Positions 7,599-16,860 of a stretch of 64,000 bases of DNA are shown one piece after another (within the stretch, counting starts at the first letter, position 1; each line of letters starts with the position of its first letter). The notes under the pieces were generated by a model. That model was not told the origin of the DNA, searched no databases, and was given only the letters and a program-made list of their open reading frames with translations. A program made the position numbers and the translations under genes. Origin of the DNA: Thiobacillus sp. UBA3361 (lineage in GTDB: Bacteria; Pseudomonadota; Gammaproteobacteria; Burkholderiales; Thiobacillaceae); assembly GCA_002360535.1 (NCBI GenBank), contig DEQR01000064.1:78074-142073 (forward strand), given 5' to 3'.

Positions 7599-9598
7599 TG
7601 GCCATGAATGGCGGCCTGTCGGTGCGCGGCCTGCGCGTTGCCATCCACCACGAGGGCGGGGACCGCGCGATGCGGCCCGTGGATGGTGTCGATTTCGAGG
7701 TGGCACCGGGTGAATGCGTCGTGCTGCTGGGCGAGTCGGGCTGCGGCAAATCCCTCACCGCCCTGGCCCTGATGCGCCTGCTGCCAGACGGTCTCGAACT
7801 GGCGGGCGGGCAGGCCAGGCTGGGGGACACGGACCTGTTCGCCCTGCCCGAGCAGGACATGCGCCGGGTGCGCGGAGGGCGCCTGGCCATGATCTTCCAG
7901 GAACCCATGCTGAGCCTCAATCCGGTGCTCACCGTCGGGCAACAGATCGGCGAGGCCCTGGAGGCCCATCGTCACCCCACCGCGGAGCAGGCGGCGGCCG
8001 AGACCAGCCGACTGTTGCAGGCCGTCGGTCTGGAGGACCGCCACGGGACCAGCTACCCCTTCCAGCTTTCCGGCGGTCAGCGGCAGCGGGCACTGATCGC
8101 CACCATGCTGGCCGGCGAGCCGGAACTGCTCATCGCCGATGAGCCCACCACCGCGCTGGACGTTACCGTGCAGGCGCAAATCCTGCGCCTGCTCAAACAG
8201 TTGCGCAGTGAGCGGGGCATGGGCCTGCTGCTCATTACCCACGACCTGGACGTGGCCCGCGATATGGCAGACCGGGTGGTGGTTATGTATGCCGGTCAGG
8301 TGGTCGAGGTTGCCAGCCGCGAGGCCCTGTACGCGCGCCCTTTCCACCCCTATACCCGCAAACTGTTCAGCGTCCTGCCCTCGGCCCATCAACGACACGA
8401 ACGCCTGGAGCACATTCCCGGCAGCGTGCCGCCGTTGGGTACCGTCTTCACCGGTTGCCGGTTTGCCGAGCGCTGTGCCCTGGCCTGGGAACGCTGCCAC
8501 GCCGAAGCCCCGGATTCCCAGACTCTGGACGATGGCCATGTCGCGCGCTGCCATCTCGTTTCGGCGCCCCGGCCCGAAAACGCGGCGGGGGCGGGGTATC
8601 CGCCGGAGACGGGCCGAAAGACGGCGGAGGCGGAACAGGTCGCTGCCGAACTGCTGGAAGTGACCGATCTGGCGGTGCATTTCCCGATCCGTAAGGGACT
8701 GCTGCGGCGCACGGTAGGCCAGGTCAAGGCCGTGGACGGGGTGTCCCTCAGCCTGAAACGGGGGGAGACCCTGGCCCTGGTGGGGGAATCCGGATGCGGC
8801 AAGACCACCCTGGCCAAGGCGGTGCTGCGGCTCATCGAGCCCACCTCCGGCAGCGTCAGGCTGGAGGGGACTACCCTGGATCGGCTCGATGGCAATGCCC
8901 TACGGGTCGCGCGGGCGAGCATGCAGATTGTCTTCCAGGACCCGTTTGCTTCTCTCAACCCGCGCATGCGCGTGGGAGAAATCCTGGAGGAGGGGCTGCG
9001 CAGCCTGCGGCCCGAGCTACACCGCGGACATCGGGCGGATGTGGTGGCCGGTTTGCTTGAGAAGGTGGGCTTGGGCAGGGACGCGGCGCTGCGCTACCCG
9101 CATGCCTTTTCCGGCGGCCAACGGCAGCGTATCGCCATCGCCCGCGCCCTGGCGGTGGAGCCGAGACTACTGATCTGCGACGAACCGACCAGCGCCCTGG
9201 ACGTCTCGGTGCAGGCACAAATCCTGTCGCTGCTCCAGGATTTGCAGGCCGGCCAGGGGCTCGGCTACCTGTTCATCACCCACAACCTGCCGGTGGTGGG
9301 CTATCTGGCGCATCGGGTGGCGGTCATGTACCGGGGCCGCATCGTGGAGGAGGGCGTGGCACAGGACCTCATGGGCCGGCCGCTGCATCCGTACACGAAT
9401 CTGCTGCTGGATTCCGCGCCCGGCCGGGGGCTGCCCGAGGTGGCCGCAGCGCCGGCCGGCCGGCCCGAGGCGGGAGTCGGATGCAGCTTCGCGGCCCGCT
9501 GTCCCATGGCCGTGGCGGAGTGCGCACAGGCTGCGCCCGACACATCAACCCTCGCGGGCGGACGGCGGGTCGCCTGTCATCGGGTGGTCCCGGAGTAG
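7598..9598 (+). CDS. yejF: Double-domain ATPase of the peptide ABC transporter, YejF type
   Basis: 666-residue fusion of two ABC ATPases of the DppD/DppF kind. NBD1 has Walker A GESGCGKS near residue 46, signature LSGGQRQRA and Walker B LLIADEPTTALD. NBD2 has Walker A GESGCGKTT near 397, signature FSGGQRQRI and Walker B LLICDEPTSALD. Both halves end in the Cys-containing oligopeptide-ATPase tail (FAERCALAWERC and FAARCPMAVAEC). The ATG at 7598 overlaps the yejE stop; a GTG at 7595 is an alternative. It is the last gene of the operon and converges with mltD. Confidence 0.92.
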   Translation: MAMNGGLSVRGLRVAIHHEGGDRAMRPVDGVDFEVAPGECVVLLGESGCGKSLTALALMRLLPDGLELAGGQARLGDTDLFALPEQDMRRVRGGRLAMIFQEPMLSLNPVLTVGQQIGEALEAHRHPTAEQAAAETSRLLQAVGLEDRHGTSYPFQLSGGQRQRALIATMLAGEPELLIADEPTTALDVTVQAQILRLLKQLRSERGMGLLLITHDLDVARDMADRVVVMYAGQVVEVASREALYARPFHPYTRKLFSVLPSAHQRHERLEHIPGSVPPLGTVFTGCRFAERCALAWERCHAEAPDSQTLDDGHVARCHLVSAPRPENAAGAGYPPETGRKTAEAEQVAAELLEVTDLAVHFPIRKGLLRRTVGQVKAVDGVSLSLKRGETLALVGESGCGKTTLAKAVLRLIEPTSGSVRLEGTTLDRLDGNALRVARASMQIVFQDPFASLNPRMRVGEILEEGLRSLRPELHRGHRADVVAGLLEKVGLGRDAALRYPHAFSGGQRQRIAIARALAVEPRLLICDEPTSALDVSVQAQILSLLQDLQAGQGLGYLFITHNLPVVGYLAHRVAVMYRGRIVEEGVAQDLMGRPLHPYTNLLLDSAPGRGLPEVAAAPAGRPEAGVGCSFAARCPMAVAECAQAAPDTSTLAGGRRVACHRVVPE

Positions 9599-9621
9599 GG
9601 GCGGCGTGCCCGGATGGGCTT

Positions 9622-10881
9622 TCAGGTATCGTTCCGGACGGCGGGCTGGCCGCCGTCCCTGTCCTGATTCGCCAATTGCCGGTCGCCCTTGTCCAGGCCG
9701 GTCAAGGTCATTTTCTCCGGACTGGTCTTGGTGGGGACGACGAGGGTGGTGGGCTTGCTGAGCTTGCCCTTGTAAACCTTGATGCTGTTGCGGGACTTGA
9801 GCCACTCGATGCTGACCCCGAACTTGCCGGCGATATCCCCGAGCAGTTCGCCCTTGCGCGCGGTGTAGCTGGCCAGGCCCCCGGCACCGCGGGCGGCCGG
9901 GTTCTTGTCCTGACGCTTGAGATTGGCCTGGAATATCTCCACGCGGTCGGTCGGCAACAGCAGCACGCCCGTATGGTCGGAACGGATGAGTTGACCACGG
10001 TAACCGGGGTTCAGGGTGAATACCTCCTCCACGCTGATCTCCGCCAGGTTCGCCACCTGTCTGGCTTCCATATGGCGATTGAGATTGACCTGCATGAAGT
10101 AGGGCTCGTTGGCCACGTCCTCCAGCACGATGCCGTATTGTTCGGGGTTCCGTAGGACGTTGCGGACGGCCAGGAGCTTGGGTACGTAGTGCTTGGTTTC
10201 GGTGGGCAGGCGCAGCTTGGCGTAGTCGGCTTTCGCGGAACCGCGGCCCAGCGCCCGGCCCATGCAGCCTTCGCCGCAGTTGTAGGCACCCAGGGCCAGA
10301 TCCCAGCGGCCGAACATGGCGTACAGGTCTTCCAGGTAATCGAGGGCGGCGCGGGTAGCCTCCAGGACGTCTCGGCGACCGTCATAGCCGGCCGACTGCT
10401 TCAGCCCGTAGATGCGTCCGGTGGACGGGAGGAACTGCCACATGCCGGAGGCCTTGCGGGGCGAGATGGCCAGGGGGTTGAAGGCGGATTCGATGGCCGG
10501 CAGCAGGGCGATCTCCATGGGCATGCCGCGCTTCTCGACCTCATCGGCGATGTGATAGAGGAACATGCGGCTGCGTTCCAGGGCGCGCTGCAACGTAGCG
10601 GGGTGGCGCTTGTACCACTGCTCGTAGGTACGGACCAGTTCGGGGTTCACCTCGTCCATCTTGAAGCCGGAGCGGATGCGATCCCACAAGTCGTTGGGCT
10701 TATAGACATCCAGGTCGGTACTGCCCAGGCTGGCCAGGGTATAGCTGATGCGCAGCTCGGGCTGGATCTGGGGGGTGCCCGTGAGCGCGCGTCCGTCCGC
10801 GAAGGCATGTACGGCAAGCAGGCCGGTCAGGGCCAGAAAGAGTGTTTGCCAGGCACGAATTCTTGTTGCGAGAAGGCTCAT
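9622..10881 (-). CDS. mltD: Membrane-bound lytic murein transglycosylase D
   Basis: 419-residue exported enzyme that cleaves peptidoglycan glycan strands. A signal peptide (FLALTGLLAVHAFA) precedes the SLT domain, with catalytic Glu near residue 131 in AIESAFNP, followed by the conserved SGMWQFLPSTGR and YNCGEG motifs. One LysM-like peptidoglycan-binding repeat is recognisable near 330-375 (YTARKGELLGDIAGKFGV); many MltD proteins have two or more. The ATG at 10881 starts the signal peptide; an in-frame TTG nine codons earlier is less likely. It has its own AT-rich upstream region with a candidate promoter. Confidence 0.9.
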   Translation of the reverse strand: MSLLATRIRAWQTLFLALTGLLAVHAFADGRALTGTPQIQPELRISYTLASLGSTDLDVYKPNDLWDRIRSGFKMDEVNPELVRTYEQWYKRHPATLQRALERSRMFLYHIADEVEKRGMPMEIALLPAIESAFNPLAISPRKASGMWQFLPSTGRIYGLKQSAGYDGRRDVLEATRAALDYLEDLYAMFGRWDLALGAYNCGEGCMGRALGRGSAKADYAKLRLPTETKHYVPKLLAVRNVLRNPEQYGIVLEDVANEPYFMQVNLNRHMEARQVANLAEISVEEVFTLNPGYRGQLIRSDHTGVLLLPTDRVEIFQANLKRQDKNPAARGAGGLASYTARKGELLGDIAGKFGVSIEWLKSRNSIKVYKGKLSKPTTLVVPTKTSPEKMTLTGLDKGDRQLANQDRDGGQPAVRNDT

Positions 10882-10932
10882 TGGTGTTGTTGGCGCTGAG
10901 GCGTACAACGCGAAGAATGAGTAACGGGGCCA

Positions 10933-10961
10933 ATCCTATTTCAAAACAGGGGTTAAATCAA
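10933..10961 (-). promoter_or_regulatory. Candidate mltD promoter with overlapping operator-like palindrome
   Basis: On the minus strand TTGATT is separated by 17 bp from TAGGAT, each four of six matches to the sigma-70 consensus, about 52 bp upstream of the mltD start. The palindrome gggtt-aaatc-aaccc (10950-10964) overlaps the -35 box and could be a regulator site. The surrounding 10,882-11,028 gap is clearly more AT-rich than neighbouring DNA. Confidence 0.45.
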
Positions 10962-11028
10962 CCCAAAATAAACATGAAGTTACGTGATTTTGTTGATATC
11001 AATTGTCGCAATTGGATTTAATCGGATG

Positions 11029-11808
11029 TTAGAAAACGTCTTTTAGCGCGCGTAATTGTGTGAAAGTGGCCTGCGTATCGGCCGGTATTTTTCCGGTCAA
11101 TTCCCCGATCCGGGAAACGATGCTTGACTCATGGCAACGCAGAAACGGGTTGGTGCGCTTTTCCTGGCCGAGTTCCACGGGCAGGGTGGGCAGGTCATCC
11201 ACCCTGAGTTGGCGTGCCCGGGTTTCCCATTCGGTCAGGGCCCTGTTGTCCGGGTCCACATGGCGGGCAAACCGGATGTTGGACAGGGTGTATTCGTGGG
11301 CACAACAGACCAGGGTTTCATCCGGTAGCGCGGCCAGCCGGTAGAGGCTGGCGTGCATCTGCGCGGGCGTGCCTTCGAACAGCCTGCCGCAGCCGCAGGA
11401 AAACAGGGTGTCGCCGCAGAACAGCCAGTTGCCCGCCAGATAAGCCACATGTCCGCGGGTGTGTCCGGGCACCGCGAGCACCTTGATCTCACCGAGCAAG
11501 CGGTTCGGGATGCGCATGCCGTCCCGTGCGGCGTGGCTCCGGTGCGGGATCGGTTCTCCAGCCGGGCCATAGACGGGGCAGGGATGTGTGTCCAGCAGCT
11601 CGCTTATGCCGCCCGTGTGATCGCCGTGGTGATGGGTGACCAGGATGCCCTCCAGGGGCATCCCGTGATCTTCCAGCCAAGCTAGAATAGGTGCCGCCTC
11701 GCCGGGGTCCACTACCACCGCCCCAGCTTGATCGTGCAGCAGCCAGATGTAGTTGTCCTCGAAGGCGGGAAGGGGAAGTAGCGCGGGATACCGTTCAAAC
11801 ATGGTCAT
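11029..11808 (-). CDS. gloB: Hydroxyacylglutathione hydrolase (glyoxalase II)
   Basis: 259-residue metallo-beta-lactamase-fold enzyme that hydrolyses S-lactoylglutathione in methylglyoxal detoxification. The metal-binding motif THHHGDH is at about residues 57-63, the substrate-recognition start LPAFEDNYIWLL is near the N-terminus, and further metal ligands are in VPGHTRGHVAY and FCGDTLFSCGCG. The C-terminal glyoxalase II extension with RTNPFLRC is present. A second ATG at 11802 is equally possible. It is divergent from the yafS-like gene, as in many proteobacteria. Confidence 0.95.
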   Translation of the reverse strand: MTMFERYPALLPLPAFEDNYIWLLHDQAGAVVVDPGEAAPILAWLEDHGMPLEGILVTHHHGDHTGGISELLDTHPCPVYGPAGEPIPHRSHAARDGMRIPNRLLGEIKVLAVPGHTRGHVAYLAGNWLFCGDTLFSCGCGRLFEGTPAQMHASLYRLAALPDETLVCCAHEYTLSNIRFARHVDPDNRALTEWETRARQLRVDDLPTLPVELGQEKRTNPFLRCHESSIVSRIGELTGKIPADTQATFTQLRALKDVF

Positions 11809-11835
11809 TTACCGTTCTGTGACTGTCGGGGCCTT

Positions 11836-12552
11836 ATGAAAAAGGGAGTCAGCGGGGATTGGTTTTCCGGGGAACTGGGTCAGCATGTGATCGAGCAGGA
11901 ATTGGCTTGGTTCGATGCCAATTGTGCCGACGTTTTCGGCTTCAATGCCATGCAGGTCGGTCTTTGCCAGTTGGACTACCTGCGCGCCAACCGCATGCCC
12001 CAGCGCTTCTGCGCCGCTCCCCATCGGGGCGCGGTGCGCTGCTACCCGGAACTGTTGCCCATCGCCGGCCAATCCATGGACCTGCTCGTGCTGGCCCATG
12101 CCCTGGAATATTCCCCCAATCCCCACCAGCTGCTGCGCGAGGTGGACCGGGTGCTGCGGCCGGAGGGCCATCTGCTGCTGGCGGGTTTCAACCCGGCCAG
12201 CCTGTGGGGCCTGCGCAGGATGTTGTCGCCACCCGAGGCGGGCTATCCCTGGAATGGCAAATTCCTGCACTTGTCCAGACTCAAGGATTGGTTGTCCCTG
12301 CTGGGTTTCGAACTCCAGGCGGGAAGAATGATCTGCTACTCGCCTCCCCTCAAGCAGGTCAGGTGGCTGCGCCAGTTCAGGTTTCTGGAGGCGGCGGGCG
12401 ATCGCTGGTGGGCACTCGGGGGCGGCGTCTATCTGCTGCACCTGATCAAGCGGCGTCACGGCATGCGGCTGATCGCGCCCAAGTGGGACAAGACCTGGCT
12501 GACCAGGCCGGTGCTGACCCAGCCGACGCCCCGTGTCACGACCTGGGAATAG
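11836..12552 (+). CDS. YafS-like SAM-dependent methyltransferase
   Basis: 238-residue class I methyltransferase-like protein (Methyltransf_11 type). Motif-like segments are recognisable around MDLLVLAHALEYSPNP and VLRPEGHLLLAGFNP, but the N-terminal glycine-rich SAM loop is degenerate. The order gloB, this gene, rnhA, dnaQ is conserved and corresponds to E. coli gloB-yafS-rnhA-dnaQ. The substrate of this family is not established to my knowledge. The stop codon lies 4 bp before the rnhA start, so the two are probably co-transcribed. Confidence 0.75.
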   Translation: MKKGVSGDWFSGELGQHVIEQELAWFDANCADVFGFNAMQVGLCQLDYLRANRMPQRFCAAPHRGAVRCYPELLPIAGQSMDLLVLAHALEYSPNPHQLLREVDRVLRPEGHLLLAGFNPASLWGLRRMLSPPEAGYPWNGKFLHLSRLKDWLSLLGFELQAGRMICYSPPLKQVRWLRQFRFLEAAGDRWWALGGGVYLLHLIKRRHGMRLIAPKWDKTWLTRPVLTQPTPRVTTWE

Positions 12553-12556
12553 CGCC

Positions 12557-13042
12557 ATGCGGCTGAATACCGAGGACACGTCCGCCGCCTGTGTCGATAT
12601 CTACACCGACGGCGCCTGCAAGGGCAACCCCGGGGTGGGCGGCTGGGGGGTGCTGCTGCGCTACGGCGACCGGGAAAAGACCCTGCACGGCGGGGAGTCC
12701 CTGACCACCAACAACCGCATGGAGCTCATGGCGGTCATCCAGGCCCTGCGCGCCCTCAAACGCCGCTGTCGGGTGCGCCTGCACACCGATTCCCAATACG
12801 TCCAGAAGGGCATCAGCGAATGGCTGCCCAACTGGAAACGCCGTGGCTGGAAGACCAGCGGCGGCGGGGCCGTGAAGAATCAGGACCTCTGGCAGGCCCT
12901 GGATGAGCTGGCGGCCGGCCACGACATCCAGTGGTTCTGGGTCAAGGGTCACGCGGGCCATGCGGAGAACGAGCGTGCCGATCATTTGGCCAACCTGGGG
13001 GTCAGTGAATTGACGACCGGCAAGGCCAAGGGAGATGCGTGA
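12557..13042 (+). CDS. rnhA: Ribonuclease HI
   Basis: 161-residue endonuclease that degrades RNA in RNA/DNA hybrids. All catalytic acidic residues are visible: Asp in YTDGACKGNPG, Glu in NNRMELMAV, Asp in HTDSQYV, and the C-terminal His/Asp in GHAGHAENERADHLA. The basic handle KRRGWKT is present. ATG 12557 is preferred over the upstream in-frame start at 12533, which overlaps the yafS-like gene. The stop overlaps the dnaQ start by one base. Confidence 0.97.
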   Translation: MRLNTEDTSAACVDIYTDGACKGNPGVGGWGVLLRYGDREKTLHGGESLTTNNRMELMAVIQALRALKRRCRVRLHTDSQYVQKGISEWLPNWKRRGWKTSGGGAVKNQDLWQALDELAAGHDIQWFWVKGHAGHAENERADHLANLGVSELTTGKAKGDA

Positions 13043-13722
13043 TGCGACAAGTGGTGCTGGATACGGAAACCACCGGCCTGGACCCGGCCCTCGGGCACCG
13101 GATCATCGAGATCGGCGCCGTGGAGGTCATCAGCCGCCGGGCCACCGGGGAGGTGTTCCACGTGTATCTGAACCCGGATCGGGAGATCGATGCCGGTGCC
13201 ATCCAGGTGCACGGGCTGACCAATGATTTCCTCCAGGACAAACCGCGCTTCGGGGATATCGCCGAATCCTTCCTGACTTTCGTGGCCGATGCGGAACTGC
13301 TGATCCACAACGCCCCCTTCGACGTGGGCTTCCTCAATGCGGAACTCAAGCGCATGGATGCAGGCCCGCTCGCCGGACGCTGCGCCGGGGTGCTGGACAC
13401 CCTGAAACTGGCCAAGGAGATGCACCCTGGCCAGAAAAACAACCTGGATGCCCTGTGCAAACGCTACGAGGTGGACAACTCGGGACGCAGCTTCCACGGT
13501 GCCCTGCTTGATGCGCAACTGCTGGCCGAGGTCTATTTGGCCATGACACGTGGCCAGGAAAGCCTCGCCATCGCCACCCTCATGCCGGAGCGGGTGACCG
13601 CAGGCAGGACCTTGCGCACGGGTGGCCTGCGTGTCGTGCGCGCCGGCGAGGCGGAACTGGATGCCCATCGGGCATACCTGGCGGGCATGGCTAAGGAGTG
13701 TGGCGAGATACCTACCTGGTAA
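13042..13722 (+). CDS. dnaQ: DNA polymerase III epsilon subunit (3'-5' proofreading exonuclease)
   Basis: 226-residue DEDDh exonuclease. ExoI is LDTETTGLDP at residues 5-14, ExoII is HNAPFDVGFLNAEL near 90, and ExoIII is HGALLDAQLLAEVY near 150. The C-terminal tail should bind the polymerase alpha subunit. Start ATG 13042 follows the rnhA stop by overlap (TGATG), so rnhA and dnaQ are coupled. It is only 12 bp from the next gene, a TonB-dependent receptor. Confidence 0.97.
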   Translation: MRQVVLDTETTGLDPALGHRIIEIGAVEVISRRATGEVFHVYLNPDREIDAGAIQVHGLTNDFLQDKPRFGDIAESFLTFVADAELLIHNAPFDVGFLNAELKRMDAGPLAGRCAGVLDTLKLAKEMHPGQKNNLDALCKRYEVDNSGRSFHGALLDAQLLAEVYLAMTRGQESLAIATLMPERVTAGRTLRTGGLRVVRAGEAELDAHRAYLAGMAKECGEIPTW

Positions 13723-13734
13723 GGGAGACTTGAA

Positions 13735-15651
13735 ATGAAGCATGGGCATGCAAGAGGGGCCTGTCTGCTGGCCACGGCGCTGTCGGCCGGAATGGCGGGC
13801 AGCGCGGACATCAGCGAGAAGGATTTTTTCGCCGACCTGCCGGTGGTCCTGACCGCCAGCCGCCTGGAACAGCCGCTGATGGATGCGCCGGTGGCCCTGA
13901 CCGTCATCGACCGGGACATGATCCAGGCCTCCGGTTTCCGTGAACTCGCCGACCTCATGCGCCTGGTGCCCGGATATTACGTGGGCCAGGTCAACGGGTG
14001 GTTCCACTACGTGACGCACGGTTTCGGGGAGGACTATGCCCGGCGCATGCAGGTGCTGGTGGATGGCCGCTCCATCTTCCTGCCCACCATCGGCGGTGTG
14101 CGCTGGGATGCCGTGCCGCTGGATATCGAGGACATCGAGCGCATCGAGGTGGCGCGCGGGCCCAACGCCGCCACCTATGGCGCCAATGCCTTCACCGGCA
14201 TCGTCAACATCATCACCCGGCACGCCGCCGACGTGCCCGACAATACGTTGTCCGTGAAGGCCGGGCGCAAGGGGCTGTTCGAGGTCTACGCGCGGCATGC
14301 GGGCGGCGAGGGCGATAACCGCTACCTGTTCACCCTCAGCCATCAGGAAAGCGACGGCTACGACCTGCAGGCCGACACCCTGCGGGCGCCGAGCGCCACG
14401 TTGCGCTGGGACATCAGACCCGCTGCCGGTGACAGCCTGTCCCTGCGTGCCGGCTACAAGGGTGGCACTCGCCGGACGGGCGAGGTGAATTCCGCCCAGG
14501 ACAACATGCCCCGGGACCAGTCGATCGACAGCCACTACCAGCAGCTGGATTGGCAGCGGGAACTGGATGTCTTCAGCAGACTGGATTTGCGGTTGGCCCA
14601 CAGTCATACCCGGCACAGCGAGGTCATACCGCCACCGGTGAATTTCCGGGTGCAATTGGCCGCCGACCGGTGGGACACGGAATTGCAGTACAAACGCGAA
14701 CTGGATGCCAACCTGCGTATGGTGGCGGGGGCCGCGTTGCGTCAGGACAATGTCTGGTCGCCCCAGTACTATGGGCGCCAGGATCACCTCACGACCCTGT
14801 CCCAGAGTTTGTTCGGCCATTTCGAATGGCGGCCCGTGTCGGACTGGCTGCTGAACGCCGGGCTGATGCTGGAATGGCACGACATCGCCGGCCGGCGGGC
14901 CTCGCCCCGATTCTCCCTGCACTGGCAGCCCCAAGCCTTTCACAGTCTTCGGTTGGGCGCCTCGCGTGCCTACCGCAATCCCCTGCAGTTCGAGGAGAAC
15001 GCCAATTTCCTGGTGTTCTTTGTCAGCAGGCCGCCGAGCCTGAAACCGGAGGAGGTCACGGCCACGGAACTGGGTTATCTCGGGCAATGGCCGGATATGG
15101 ACTTGTCGTTGGACCTCAGGGTGTTTCGCGATCGCTATCGCAATCTCATCACCAGCACGGCCGGCGCTTTCAAAGACTTCAACAATACCGACGAGGCCAC
15201 CCTGGAAGGCGTGGACGGCAGCCTGCAATGGCGCCCGTCGGCCGACACCCGGATCATCCTGAATTTTGCCCAAACCCATAGCCGCAGCACCGACACACCC
15301 ATTTATCCGGTAACTGGTCTGCCGTTCGAGTATTTCAGCAATTCCACCCCGAACAGTCTGTATGGATTGCTGGTGTCACATCGTTTCCCCGTAAGGGTGG
15401 ATGTCAGCGTGGGCTACTACCTGACCGCTCCGGTCCAGGTCATCGGCACCGGCGCGGGTTCGATACCCGAGGCGAGGCGAATGGATATACGCATCGGCCG
15501 CGATTTCAAATGGGCCGATGCGCGGGTCAATCTGGCGCTGGTGCTGCAAAACGTGCTCGATCCTTACCAGGAGTACGACGTGCGCTCCACCTATGCGGCG
15601 TACAACCAATTCGACAGGCGAGGTTATGTCAGCCTCAAGGCTGAATTTTGA
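13735..15651 (+). CDS. TonB-dependent outer-membrane receptor
   Basis: 638-residue outer-membrane protein. A short signal peptide is followed by a plug domain (about 35-150) with motifs such as PVALTVIDRDMI and RIEVARGPNAATYGANAF, then a beta-barrel ending in the aromatic C-terminal residue expected for BAM insertion (SLKAEF). The barrel is small, like receptors of the colicin I/cobalamin class, but the ligand cannot be told. An SD (aaggga) precedes the ATG. It sits 12 bp after dnaQ and overlaps the next gene, encoding a periplasmic binding-like protein, which suggests a functional pair. Confidence 0.88.
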   Translation: MKHGHARGACLLATALSAGMAGSADISEKDFFADLPVVLTASRLEQPLMDAPVALTVIDRDMIQASGFRELADLMRLVPGYYVGQVNGWFHYVTHGFGEDYARRMQVLVDGRSIFLPTIGGVRWDAVPLDIEDIERIEVARGPNAATYGANAFTGIVNIITRHAADVPDNTLSVKAGRKGLFEVYARHAGGEGDNRYLFTLSHQESDGYDLQADTLRAPSATLRWDIRPAAGDSLSLRAGYKGGTRRTGEVNSAQDNMPRDQSIDSHYQQLDWQRELDVFSRLDLRLAHSHTRHSEVIPPPVNFRVQLAADRWDTELQYKRELDANLRMVAGAALRQDNVWSPQYYGRQDHLTTLSQSLFGHFEWRPVSDWLLNAGLMLEWHDIAGRRASPRFSLHWQPQAFHSLRLGASRAYRNPLQFEENANFLVFFVSRPPSLKPEEVTATELGYLGQWPDMDLSLDLRVFRDRYRNLITSTAGAFKDFNNTDEATLEGVDGSLQWRPSADTRIILNFAQTHSRSTDTPIYPVTGLPFEYFSNSTPNSLYGLLVSHRFPVRVDVSVGYYLTAPVQVIGTGAGSIPEARRMDIRIGRDFKWADARVNLALVLQNVLDPYQEYDVRSTYAAYNQFDRRGYVSLKAEF

Positions 15652-16615
15652 GCATCATCGCCAACTGACGCGCGGTTTGCTCTATTGCCTTTTCGCCCTG
15701 GCGGGGTGGCTGGGGCACTGTGGGCTGGGCCTGGCCGGCACCACCATCCTGGCCGTGCTGAGCGATGGCGCTGAGACCTACGAAGAAGCGGTACGCGGGT
15801 TGAGGGAGGGCCTGGGTGACCGCGCCAGGGTCAAGGTTGGCACCGTGGATGGCCTGGCGGACGCGGACCTGGGGCTTCATCCGGGAGACAACCTGCTGCT
15901 GGTCCCCATCGGCATGCGGGCGGTCCGCTTCGTGGCGCGGAATCTGCCGGCCGGCGCTTCCGTCCTGGCCTTGCTGGTACCCAAACAAAGCTTCTCGGCC
16001 ATCGTCTGGCCCGCGGGCACCGGCAGACACCAAATATCGGCGGTGTATCTGGATCAGCCTCTGCAACGTACCCTGCAACTCATCCAGTTCATGGATCCCA
16101 GGCTGAAAAGGGTGGGGATCGTGGTGTCCGAGCCTGCCCCGGATGCCGACGACGCAGGCCTCGGTGAACTGCCACGCGATGCCCAGGCCATGGCGCGGGC
16201 CAGCGGACTGAGTCTGGCGACGCAGACCGTGGACAACGGCAAGGGGGTGGCCGAGGCCTTGCGGCACCTGCTGCCGCAAGTGGACGTGTTGCTGCTGTTG
16301 CCCGACCGGCTGGTGGTCAACAGCGCCAATGTGCAGCATGTCCTGCTGACCAGTTACCGGTATCGCGTACCGGTGGTGGGTTTTTCGCCGGGATTGGTGA
16401 AGGCGGGGGCGGTGGCGGCGGTCTATTCCACGCCGGGACACATTGGCCGCGAGGGCGGCAGGATGGCGGCCATCTGGTATGGGGGGGGTGATTTGCCCGC
16501 GCCGCGCCATGCCGGCGGCTTCGATCTTGACATCAACGAACGGGTGGCACGTTCCCTGGGCCTGGTTCCGCCCGACGAGCGTCTGCTGCGCCGTCGGTTG
16601 GGTGGGGAGCGCTGA
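15626..16615 (+). CDS. Periplasmic ABC_sub_bind-like protein paired with the TonB receptor
   Basis: 329-residue protein with an N-terminal hydrophobic export signal (about 13-35). A periplasmic-binding-fold region follows, with segments typical of the ABC_sub_bind (PF04392-like) family: LKRVGIVVSEPAPDADD, VDVLLLLPDRLVVNS and YRVPVVGFSPGLVKAGAVAAV. No transporter genes follow. Such proteins next to small TonB receptors are often paired with signalling proteins, but here the neighbours are converging flagellar genes. ATG 15626 overlaps the receptor by 26 bp and has a GGCGAGG SD. Function is inferred only as ligand sensing or binding. Confidence 0.7.
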   Translation: MSASRLNFEHHRQLTRGLLYCLFALAGWLGHCGLGLAGTTILAVLSDGAETYEEAVRGLREGLGDRARVKVGTVDGLADADLGLHPGDNLLLVPIGMRAVRFVARNLPAGASVLALLVPKQSFSAIVWPAGTGRHQISAVYLDQPLQRTLQLIQFMDPRLKRVGIVVSEPAPDADDAGLGELPRDAQAMARASGLSLATQTVDNGKGVAEALRHLLPQVDVLLLLPDRLVVNSANVQHVLLTSYRYRVPVVGFSPGLVKAGAVAAVYSTPGHIGREGGRMAAIWYGGGDLPAPRHAGGFDLDINERVARSLGLVPPDERLLRRRLGGER

Positions 16616-16627
16616 GGGTAAGCGTTT

Positions 16628-16837
16628 CTAGCCGACCACCTGGTAACCGCCGTCCTGGATGGCTGACTTCAGGGTGTCGGGGTTTGCCTGGGCAGGGTCG
16701 TATTCGACGTCCACCCGTCCGGCGGCCAAGTCCACCACCACCCGGCCGACGCCGCTGACGGCGCCCAGCAGGTTCTTGACGCTGTTCACGCAGCCCATGC
16801 AGCTCATGCCCGTGACGCGGAGGGTGATCGTTTGCAT
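16628..16837 (-). CDS. Small heavy-metal-associated domain protein (CopZ-like copper chaperone)
   Basis: 69-residue single HMA domain with the metal-binding motif MSCMGCVNSV (CxxC at residues 13-16), a Met-rich approach and the usual beta-alpha-beta pattern. It probably carries Cu(I) to a P-type ATPase, which is not in this window. ATG 16837 has a strong SD (AAGGAG). It lies 23 bp downstream of flgN on the same strand, so it may be co-transcribed with flagellar genes, an odd location for a copper chaperone. Confidence 0.85.
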   Translation of the reverse strand: MQTITLRVTGMSCMGCVNSVKNLLGAVSGVGRVVVDLAAGRVDVEYDPAQANPDTLKSAIQDGGYQVVG

Positions 16838-16860
16838 CGTTCTCTGCTCCTTGCCCCGTA

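Noticed and set aside
12982..15279. 765-codon open frame on the minus strand opposite dnaQ and the TonB receptor
   Set aside because: It is a shadow of well-supported plus-strand genes in GC-rich DNA; its translation is low-complexity His/Gly/Gln-rich with no recognisable domain.
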